Source: Tidjanibacter sp.
GTDB lineage: Bacteria > Bacteroidota > Bacteroidia > Bacteroidales > Rikenellaceae
Reading direction: 5' to 3'
Assembly: GCA_017547065.1 (NCBI GenBank)
Contig: JAFYRC010000019.1
Coordinates: forward strand, 1 to 7,753
DNA: 7,753 nt
In this document: in pieces, positions 1 through 5,712 of the stretch
How the letters are laid out: each line of letters starts with the position of its first letter
Numbering within the stretch: the stretch's first letter is position 1
Notes under the pieces: model-generated
What the model was told of the DNA's origin: nothing
Database searches by the model: none
The model's input: only the letters and a program-made list of their open reading frames with translations
Program-made: the position numbers and the translations under genes

Positions 1-161
1 AGAACGAGCCCGTATATTTGAGGGGTTTTGGTAGCTTCATCATCAAGGAGCGCGCACAGAAAGTTGCTCGCAACATCTCGAAGGGTACCACCATCACCAT
101 CCCCGCACACAACATCCCCGCATTCAAGCCCGCTAAGAGCTTCGCTTGCAAGGTAAAATAA
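1..161 (+). CDS. HU-family DNA-binding protein (3' part)
   Basis: This is the C-terminal 52 residues of a histone-like HU/IHF-type nucleoid protein, which bends and compacts DNA as a dimer. The reading frame enters from upstream at base 3 and stops at TAA 159-161. HU proteins are about 90 residues, so slightly more than half is present. Visible hallmarks are the VYLRGFGSF strand at the start of the DNA-binding half, the beta-arm segment with ARNIS and TITIP, and the closing IPAFKPAK, which corresponds to the usual VPAFKPGK. The arm reads RNI where most HU proteins read RNP, so the DNA-intercalating proline is replaced; I believe this is usual in Bacteroidota homologues. The small basic gene downstream follows after 39 bases with no terminator, so the two are probably co-transcribed. 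The family call is firm; HU versus IHF-like subtype is not resolved. Confidence 0.93.
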   Translation, partial: NEPVYLRGFGSFIIKERAQKVARNISKGTTITIPAHNIPAFKPAKSFACKVK

Positions 162-200
162 GAAATAAATTAGGAGTACAACCCATAAAACTTTAAGATT

Positions 201-296
201 ATGCCAAACGGTAAGAAGAGGAAAGGCCCCAAAATGGCTACCCACAAACGCAAAAAACGTCTGCGTAAAAATCGTCACAAACACAACAAGAAATAG
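201..296 (+). CDS. 31-residue basic mini-protein, bS22/mS38 (AURKAIP1/COX24)-like
   Basis: A very small open frame runs from ATG 201 to TAG 294-296. Of its 31 residues, 11 are Lys, 5 Arg and 3 His, with almost no hydrophobic residues. The pattern KKRKGPKMATHKRKKRLRK resembles the short motif shared by mycobacterial bS22, mitochondrial mS38 (AURKAIP1) and the COX24 C-terminus, where a KRRxKM..HKxxKR..R helix binds rRNA. I recall nearly identical short proteins at this place, after an HU gene and before rng, in Bacteroides relatives. From that I infer a ribosome-bound peptide, probably of the small subunit. The start is preceded by an A/T-rich leader without a Shine-Dalgarno site close to it. 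Met12 (base 234) is a possible shorter start but would lose part of the motif. Existence of the gene is likely; the exact ribosomal assignment is inferred by resemblance. Confidence 0.72.
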   Translation: MPNGKKRKGPKMATHKRKKRLRKNRHKHNKK

Positions 297-313
297 GTTG
301 TCGGTTTACCTTT

Positions 314-366
314 AACTAAAAATAGAGCTGAAAGCCTAACAAGGTCTTCGGCTCTGTTTTTTAGTT
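314..366 (+). terminator. Long stem-loop with T-tract between mini-protein gene and rng
   Basis: The arm at 324-337 pairs with 342-355 around a four-base loop (338-341). There is one A-C mismatch and two G-U wobbles. The flanks continue the stem: the A-run 318-322 pairs with the T-run 357-362, and AACT 314-317 pairs with AGTT 363-366, with one T left over. The inner stem followed by a six-T tract is a good intrinsic terminator for the HU/mini-protein unit. Because the 5' side also carries an A-run, the element would look like a terminator from the opposite strand too. It ends 21 bases before the rng start codon. Confidence 0.8.
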
Positions 367-387
367 TAGGGGTAGCCCTTTCTATCT

Positions 388-1935
388 ATGAACAGAGAAC
401 TAATTATCGAAGTTACCGCCTCGGAGGTTACCATTGCTCTGGTTGAGGACAAGCAGCTTGTCGAGTTGAGCAAGGAGGCCTGCAAGAGCGGTTTCGCAGT
501 TGGCGACATCTATCTGGGCAAAGTGCGTAAGATTATGCCCGGACTCAATGCCGCATTCGTCAACATCGGCCACGAAAGGGACGCTTTTATTCACTACTTG
601 GACCTCGGTCCCCACTTCACTTCGCTCCACAAACTTGTGGCCGCCCTCTCGACGAAAAAGAAAAACGTGCGATTTGAGAGCATTAGGCTCGACCAACCCC
701 TCCCCAAGAGTGACAAGTTGGCGAACCACATTTCGGGCGGACAGCCCATTATGGTGCAGATTGCCAAAGAGGCTATCAGCACAAAAGGCCCACGACTCAC
801 GGCCGACATCTCGCTCGCAGGTCGCAACGTAGTGTTAATTCCGTTTTCCAACAAAATATCCATATCGCAGAAAATTCGTTCCACCGCCGAGAAGAAGAGG
901 CTCAAAAAGATTGTCGACAATGTGCTGCCCAAAAACTATGGTGTGATTGTCCGCACCGCAGCGCAGGGTAAGAGCGACGTTGACATCGAGCAGGACATCC
1001 TCTCGCTCATCAAAAAATGGGAGCAGTCGCTGGAAGGAATCAAAACCAAGGTGCCGCCCGTACAGTTGCTCAGCGAGATGAGCAGGGCCAACACCATCAT
1101 TCGTGATTCGCTCAACAGTTCGTTCAACGCCATCCACGTTAACGACGAGGCTATATACAACGAGATCAGGGAGTATGTGAAGGTTATTGCTCCCGAGAAA
1201 CTCAAAATTGTCAAGCTCTACAAGGGCTCACAGCCCATCTTTGACAACTTCGATATTTCGCGCCAGATCAAGTCGCTGTTTGCCAAATATGTGTCGCTCA
1301 AAAGAGGAGCCTACCTCATTATCGAGCACACCGAGGCGCTGCACGTCATCGACGTCAACAGCGGTAACCGTGCGAAGGTGGCCGACGATCAGGAGAGCAC
1401 TGCGATGGATGTTAACCTCTCGGCAGCAGCCGAAATTGCCCGTCAGTTGCGCTTGCGCGATATGGGCGGTATTGTGATTATCGACTTCATCGACCTGCAC
1501 AAGGCCGAAAACCGCCAGAAACTCTACGAGGAGATGCAGAAGCTGATGTCTACCGACAAGGCCAAGCATACAATTCTTCCTCTGACCAAGTTCGGTCTGA
1601 TGCAGATTACCCGCCAGAGGGTGCGTCCCGAGGCTATCAGTAAGGCCGAAGAGACCTGCCCCACATGTGGTGGTACGGGTAAGATTTCGCCCTCCATCTT
1701 GGTGGATAAGCAGATCGAGAACCAGATTGCCTACTACGCCATCGAGAAGCGTATGCGTTCGCTTCGAGTGGTTGCCAACCCCATTTTGGCGGCCTACCTC
1801 AAAGAGGGTGGTTTGATGAGTATTCGTCGCAGGTGGTGCAGGAAGTATTTTTGCAGTGTGAAAGTTGTTGTTGATCAGTCGCTCGGAATAGTTGACTATA
1901 AGATTGCTGATCGCAAAAACAAAGAACTTAAATAG
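388..1935 (+). CDS. rng: Ribonuclease G/E family endoribonuclease
   Basis: This is a complete 515-residue RNase E/G-family enzyme, a cytoplasmic Mg-dependent endonuclease that cuts single-stranded, often 5'-monophosphorylated RNA. In E. coli RNase G matures the 16S rRNA 5' end and starts decay of some mRNAs. The start MNRELIIEVTASEVTIALVE matches the family N-terminus. An S1 RNA-binding domain spans about residues 38-145, including GDIYLGKVRKIMPGLNAAFVNIG. The 5'-sensor stretch STKGPRLTADISLAG lies at 131-145. The two catalytic aspartates are D322 in IDVNSG and D366 in IIDFIDL. The zinc-link is C424-P-T-C427 in CPTCGGTG. There is no long disordered C-terminal scaffold, so it is RNase G-like rather than E. 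coli RNase E-like. The S1 loop (about residues 74-116) is roughly 20 residues longer than in E. coli RNase G as I remember that sequence. No convincing own promoter was found. Confidence 0.96.
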   Translation: MNRELIIEVTASEVTIALVEDKQLVELSKEACKSGFAVGDIYLGKVRKIMPGLNAAFVNIGHERDAFIHYLDLGPHFTSLHKLVAALSTKKKNVRFESIRLDQPLPKSDKLANHISGGQPIMVQIAKEAISTKGPRLTADISLAGRNVVLIPFSNKISISQKIRSTAEKKRLKKIVDNVLPKNYGVIVRTAAQGKSDVDIEQDILSLIKKWEQSLEGIKTKVPPVQLLSEMSRANTIIRDSLNSSFNAIHVNDEAIYNEIREYVKVIAPEKLKIVKLYKGSQPIFDNFDISRQIKSLFAKYVSLKRGAYLIIEHTEALHVIDVNSGNRAKVADDQESTAMDVNLSAAAEIARQLRLRDMGGIVIIDFIDLHKAENRQKLYEEMQKLMSTDKAKHTILPLTKFGLMQITRQRVRPEAISKAEETCPTCGGTGKISPSILVDKQIENQIAYYAIEKRMRSLRVVANPILAAYLKEGGLMSIRRRWCRKYFCSVKVVVDQSLGIVDYKIADRKNKELK

Positions 1936-1965
1936 CGAGCACATCTCGTGGGTGCTTTTTGCACC
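1936..1965 (+). terminator. Weak, competing hairpins at the rng 3' end
   Basis: Right after the rng stop, AGCAC (1938-1942) can pair with GTGCT (1952-1956), followed by T's to 1960: a short candidate intrinsic terminator. The same bases can instead form GGTGC-TTTTT-GCACC (1951-1965, perfect 5-bp stem) or CGAG/CTCG (1936-1939 with 1945-1948). The stems are short, so termination would be inefficient unless helped. This is the only terminator-like element seen between rng and mfd. Confidence 0.45.
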
Positions 1966-2124
1966 AAATGTCGGAGAGTGGCTTCCTCATTTGCCATAAG
2001 CAAACTGCGGAGCCCCTCCCTAATTTGGCACAAAAATCCCCACACGATATGCACTCGCAGGGGGGGACCGTAAACCGACTATTGTAGGTAGGGTGAAGTC
2101 TGTGAAGAGATACATAGTATCTCG
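1966..2124. other. Gene-free stretch upstream of mfd with nested inverted repeats
   Basis: No credible gene is seen in the 239 bases between rng and mfd. CCCTCCCTA (2014-2022) can pair with TAGGTAGGG (2085-2093) at 8 of 9 positions. Inside it, TCCCC (2037-2041) can pair with GGGGA (2063-2067), and inside that CGA (2045-2047) with TCG (2055-2057). A run of seven G's lies at 2060-2066. The mfd promoter should be here, but I see no pair of boxes with correct spacing: TAATTTGG at 2021-2028 is near the Bacteroidales -7 box, yet is one base short and lacks a TTTG at the right distance. It may be an mRNA leader or a degraded repeat. Confidence 0.4.
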
Positions 2125-2162
2125 CCAAAAGTTTTTGGTTTCGCTTTTTACAAAAAGCGAAA
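2125..2162. repeat. Two abutting palindromes just upstream of mfd
   Basis: CCAAAA-gt-TTTTGG (2125-2138, perfect 6-bp arms) is followed without a gap by TTTCGCTTTTT-ac-AAAAAGCGAAA (2139-2149 with 2152-2162, perfect 11-bp arms). The second ends 12 bases before the mfd ATG. It is followed by A's, not T's, on the + strand, so it does not look like a terminator for forward transcription. It could be an operator for a dimeric regulator or an mRNA hairpin affecting mfd translation. The symmetry is seen directly; the role is inferred. Confidence 0.6.
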
Positions 2163-2174
2163 AAAACAAAAGTA

Positions 2175-5100
2175 ATGAAAAAAGAAAAGGTGCAATCGTC
2201 GCCCTTGAAGGAGTTTGTGCAGCGTGCGGCTCGTGTGGCCGAGGCGGTACAACTTCGCGAGGCTATCGAGGGCCGAACTGTGGCAGAGGTTAGTTCTCTG
2301 GCAGGTTCGGCCTTTGCTCTTTATGCTACAGCCGTGGCGCAGAGGGCCGGTGGTGTACACCTTTTTGTGTCGGACGACAGGGACTCGGCGGCCTATCTGT
2401 GTAGCGACTTTTACGCGCTGGCAGGCGATGGCGTGAGGGTGATGTTCCTCCCTTCGAGCTATAAGCGCTCCATACGCTATGGCGCCGAGGACAATTCGAG
2501 CGAGGTGCAGCGTACCGCCGCCTTGGAGGCCATTAGGGCCTACTCGGGTGAGGGGTGTCTTGTTGTGTGTACCTGCCCCGAGGCATTGGCCGAGAAGGTG
2601 GTGTCGCAGAGCGAGGTGGACTCCACTGTTGTGCGAATAGCCCGTGGTCAGCGCATTGCCATGAGCCAGCTCCAAGATGAGGTGGAGGCACTTGGCTTTG
2701 AGAGGGTTGACTTTGTGCACGAGCCGGGCCAATACTCTGTGCGTGGTGGCGTGTTCGATATCTTTTCCTACTCGGAGAATAAACCTTTCAGGCTCGATTT
2801 CTTTGGTGACGAGGTGGATAGCGTGCGCCGCTTCGACCTCTCCTCGCAGCTCTCCACCGAGAGGGTTGAGAGTGTGTCGGTGGTGCCCAATCTGAAAAAC
2901 TTTGGTGGCGAGAAGAAGGAATCATTGGCGGAGTATGTGGGCGAGGGGGCCGTGTGGTGGCTCAAAGACCTCGACCACACACTGGGTCGATTGGACGACA
3001 TTCGCCGCCGACTGCTGGCTGATAGTGACAATCCCGAGGAGGATGCCGCGAGGGTGACCTCGGCAAAGGCCTTTTTGGCCGACACGGAGGGCTCCCCTAT
3101 GGTGCTCTCGAAGCCTTCGAGCCGTAGGCTTTCCACAGTACAACTGAAATTCCAAACCGCCCCGCAGGCGGCTTTCAACAAACAATATGACCTGTTGGCT
3201 GACGACATTGAGGGTCGTGCTTCGCAGGGCTATACAACCTACATCCTCTCCGAAAACCACGCCCAGTTCGAGAGGCTCGAGAATGTGTTGGCTGCAACCC
3301 GCCGTAGGGCCCACTTTGAGCCGCTCAAAACCACCCTCCATGAGGGCTTTACGGACCGTAAGTTGAGGGTGAGCCTCTATACTGACCACCAAATCTTCGA
3401 CCGCTACCATCGCTACCAACTGCGTGGTGGCATCGATAACAGGGAGAGCCTCACAATTGCCGAGCTCAACCAGCTGCAGGTGGGCGACTATGTGGTACAC
3501 ATCGACCACGGCGTGGGGCGCTTCGGTGGCCTTGTTCACACGGTGGAGAATGGCAAGGAGCAGGAGTCGGTAAAGTTGGAATATAGGGACGGTGACGTGC
3601 TATTGGTGAACGTCCACTCTCTCCATCGCATTGCCCGTTATAAGAGCAAAGAGAGCGACACTCCACCGAGGGTCTACAAACTCGGCACGGGTGCTTGGCA
3701 GAAGATGAAGGAGGCCACCAAGAAGGCCGTGAAGGACATTGCCAGGGAGCTCATAAAACTCTATGCCGAGAGGAAGGCGAGCGGAGGTTTCCGCTTCTCG
3801 CCCGACGGCTACCTCCAACACGAGTTGGAGAGCTCGTTCCGCTGGGAGGAGACCCCGGATCAACAGAAGGCTGTGGAGCTCATCAAGGCCGATATGGAGT
3901 CGGGAGAGCCTATGGATCGATTGGTTTGTGGCGACGTGGGATTTGGTAAGACGGAGGTGGCTGTGAGGGCTGCTTTTAAGGCCGCTTGCGACAGTAAGCA
4001 GGTGGCAGTGCTGGTGCCCACAACCATCCTCTCGCTCCAACACTACCGCACTTTTGCCGAGCGTATGAGGGGTCTTCCCGTGAGGGTCGATTACCTCTCG
4101 CGCACCCGCTCAACCAAGGAGGTAAAACAGATATTGGCCGACCTGGAAGCAGGTCGTATAGATATTATCGTAGGTACCCATAAGTTGGTGGGTAAGGATG
4201 TGAAATTTAATGACTTGGGTCTGCTTATCATTGACGAGGAGCAGAAGTTTGGTGTGGCAGCCAAGGAGAAATTGCGCCAGATGAGTGTGAGTGTCGACAC
4301 CCTCACGCTGACCGCTACGCCCATCCCCCGTACCCTGCAATTCTCGCTCATGGGAGCCCGTGACCTTTCGGTTATCTCCACTCCGCCCCCCAACCGCCAA
4401 CCCATCGTGACCGAGTCGCACACCTTCGACGAGGCCATCATCTCCGAGGCCCTCGACTATGAGCTCGGACGTGGTGGACAGCTCTACTTTGTCCACAACC
4501 GAGTGGAGGACATTGAGCGCATTGCGGCGCTGGTGAAGAAGTTACGCCCCGAGGCAAGGGTTGTTGTGGGCCACGGACAGATGCAGCCCCAACAGTTGGA
4601 AAAGGTTGTGATGGACTTCATCTACGGTGAGTATGACGTGCTGGTGGCAACAACCATCGTGGAGAACGGTATTGATATCCCCAACGCCAACACCATAATC
4701 ATCAACAACGCCCAGAACTTTGGCCTGAGCGACCTCCACCAGTTGCGTGGTAGGGTTGGTAGGAGCGATAGGAAGAGTTTTTGCTACCTCCTTTCGCCCC
4801 CCGATGAATTGCTCACGAGCGAGGCAAGGCGCAGGCTGAGGGCCATTGAGGAGTTTTCCGAACTTGGCTCGGGTTTTAATATCGCTATGCAGGACCTTGA
4901 TATTCGAGGTGCGGGCAACCTTCTGGGTGCCGAGCAGAGCGGTTTTATTGCCGACATGGGCTTTGAGACCTACCAGCGAATTCTCTCCGAGGCTGTGGCC
5001 GAGTTGAGGGCCGAGGGTGTGGAGGGCCTTTCGGAGGTGGTTGGAGAGGAAGTGGATGCTCTTTCGCAACCTCAGGATGATATTTGTTATGTGTCGGACT

Positions 5101-5576
5101 GCCAGGTGGAGACCGACGTGAGCGCGGTGTTGCCCAACAGTTATGTGAGCCAGCCAAGCGAAAAATTACGCCTCTATCGCAGGCTCGACAATATTACCGA
5201 CGAGGAGGAAATGGGCCGCTTTGTGGCCGAACTGGAAGACCGCTTTGGACGCATGCCCAAGGAGGCCAAGGCCCTTGTGGATGTAGTACGCCTACGCTGG
5301 AAGGCAATGAGTTTGGGTATCGAGAAGGCTAAGGTGAAAAATGGCCTTATGTTGCTGTGGTTCCCCGCCGACGGTCACTCGCCCTACTATAAGAGCTACA
5401 CCTTTGGTGCAATTTTGAGGTATGTGAGCCGTAATGCCTCAAAATTTGTTCTCAAACAGAACAATAATAAAGTCTATTTGACGGTTAGAAATATAGGGGA
5501 CCTTGCGTGTGCTTGTGCGACTATCGACGCTTTGTCGGCCGAAATTGCCGCCGAAAGGGAGCAGAATAAGGTGTAA
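2175..5576 (+). CDS. mfd: Transcription-repair coupling factor Mfd
   Basis: This is a complete 1133-residue Mfd, close to the E. coli length of about 1148. Mfd is a cytoplasmic DNA translocase that pushes stalled RNA polymerase off damaged template strands and recruits UvrA for nucleotide excision repair. Domains in order: a UvrB-like N-terminal module (about 1-330, with GQYSVRGGVFDIFSYS at 185-200); the CarD-like RNA polymerase-interacting domain (about 430-490, with VGDYVVHIDHGVGRF at 436-450); an SF2 RecG-like motor with Walker A GDVGFGKT (586-593, K592), Walker B DEEQ (687-690), TATPIPRT (713-720) and motif VI QLRGRVGR (856-863); the TRG translocation motif region (about 895-940); and the C-terminal regulatory domain (about 990-1110). 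All key motor residues are intact. The ATG at 2175 gives the expected N-terminus and follows an A-rich stretch. Terminators downstream and the long gap upstream suggest a monocistronic unit. Confidence 0.98.
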   Translation: MKKEKVQSSPLKEFVQRAARVAEAVQLREAIEGRTVAEVSSLAGSAFALYATAVAQRAGGVHLFVSDDRDSAAYLCSDFYALAGDGVRVMFLPSSYKRSIRYGAEDNSSEVQRTAALEAIRAYSGEGCLVVCTCPEALAEKVVSQSEVDSTVVRIARGQRIAMSQLQDEVEALGFERVDFVHEPGQYSVRGGVFDIFSYSENKPFRLDFFGDEVDSVRRFDLSSQLSTERVESVSVVPNLKNFGGEKKESLAEYVGEGAVWWLKDLDHTLGRLDDIRRRLLADSDNPEEDAARVTSAKAFLADTEGSPMVLSKPSSRRLSTVQLKFQTAPQAAFNKQYDLLADDIEGRASQGYTTYILSENHAQFERLENVLAATRRRAHFEPLKTTLHEGFTDRKLRVSLYTDHQIFDRYHRYQLRGGIDNRESLTIAELNQLQVGDYVVHIDHGVGRFGGLVHTVENGKEQESVKLEYRDGDVLLVNVHSLHRIARYKSKESDTPPRVYKLGTGAWQKMKEATKKAVKDIARELIKLYAERKASGGFRFSPDGYLQHELESSFRWEETPDQQKAVELIKADMESGEPMDRLVCGDVGFGKTEVAVRAAFKAACDSKQVAVLVPTTILSLQHYRTFAERMRGLPVRVDYLSRTRSTKEVKQILADLEAGRIDIIVGTHKLVGKDVKFNDLGLLIIDEEQKFGVAAKEKLRQMSVSVDTLTLTATPIPRTLQFSLMGARDLSVISTPPPNRQPIVTESHTFDEAIISEALDYELGRGGQLYFVHNRVEDIERIAALVKKLRPEARVVVGHGQMQPQQLEKVVMDFIYGEYDVLVATTIVENGIDIPNANTIIINNAQNFGLSDLHQLRGRVGRSDRKSFCYLLSPPDELLTSEARRRLRAIEEFSELGSGFNIAMQDLDIRGAGNLLGAEQSGFIADMGFETYQRILSEAVAELRAEGVEGLSEVVGEEVDALSQPQDDICYVSDCQVETDVSAVLPNSYVSQPSEKLRLYRRLDNITDEEEMGRFVAELEDRFGRMPKEAKALVDVVRLRWKAMSLGIEKAKVKNGLMLLWFPADGHSPYYKSYTFGAILRYVSRNASKFVLKQNNNKVYLTVRNIGDLACACATIDALSAEIAAEREQNKV

Positions 5577-5587
5577 AATGCGGGGTT

Positions 5588-5611
5588 TAGGTATAAATAC
5601 CTACTCTTTTT
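5588..5611 (+). terminator. First terminator hairpin after mfd
   Basis: TAGGTA (5588-5593) pairs perfectly with TACCTA (5598-5603) around a TAAA loop, followed by CTC and a five-T run ending at 5611. It lies 11 bases after the mfd stop, a typical position for an intrinsic terminator, although the stem is A/T-rich and short. Confidence 0.6.
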
Positions 5612-5612
5612 G

Positions 5613-5630
5613 GCCTTCGGGCATTTTTTT
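5613..5630 (+). terminator. Second terminator after mfd, TTCG tetraloop
   Basis: GCC-TTCG-GGC (5613-5622) is a stable UUCG-tetraloop hairpin followed by A and a seven-T run (5624-5630). Its own stem is only 3 bp. A longer outer pairing is possible between AAAATGC (5575-5581, overlapping the mfd stop) and GCATTTT (5621-5627), which would enclose the first hairpin and compete with this one. Confidence 0.55.
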
Positions 5631-5631
5631 C

Positions 5632-5662
5632 TTTGAAAAAACCACGAAAAACACGATATTTG
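5632..5662 (+). promoter_or_regulatory. Bacteroidales-type promoter for the outer-membrane protein gene
   Basis: TTTG at 5632-5635 and GATATTTG at 5655-5662 match the known Bacteroides consensus (TTTG at -33, TAnnTTTG at -7) in all but one base, with a 19-base spacer, which is the expected distance. Transcription would start near 5668, giving a leader of about 45 bases before ATG 5713. It lies directly after the mfd terminators, which supports a new transcription unit here. Confidence 0.7.
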
Positions 5663-5712
5663 CAAAATTCCTACGAATGGCATTTTCGGAGGACTAATTG
5701 TAACGAGAGAAA

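Noticed and set aside
1228..1944. 238-codon open frame on the - strand across rng
   Set aside because: It is fully antisense to RNase G, whose catalytic motifs are intact. The antisense protein is low-complexity and His/Leu/Val-rich, as expected for a codon-bias shadow.
2021..2028. TAATTTGG as an mfd -7 promoter box
   Set aside because: It has one base too few before the TTG and no TTTG at 19-21 bases upstream; the nearest, at 1990-1993, is 27 bases away.
2060..2066. Run of seven G's as a possible phase-variable tract
   Set aside because: It is short, outside coding sequence and not placed between recognisable promoter boxes, so slippage control is not supported.
1928..2128. 66-codon - strand frame in the rng-mfd gap with several Cys residues
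   Set aside because: It overlaps the rng 3' end, has no recognisable zinc-binding spacing, and no start or promoter evidence supports it.
2093..2293. 66-codon + strand frame with CAACGSCG-like Cys pattern entering mfd
   Set aside because: It lies mostly inside mfd in another frame; the Cys/Gly pattern arises from the mfd codons read out of phase.
2148..2732. 194-codon open frame on the - strand over the mfd 5' end
   Set aside because: It overlaps the conserved UvrB-like module of Mfd and has His/Arg/Leu-rich composition without any family resemblance.
5688..5692. GGAGG as a Shine-Dalgarno site for the outer-membrane gene
   Set aside because: It is 20 bases from the ATG, too far for ribosome binding, and Bacteroidota rarely use such sites.
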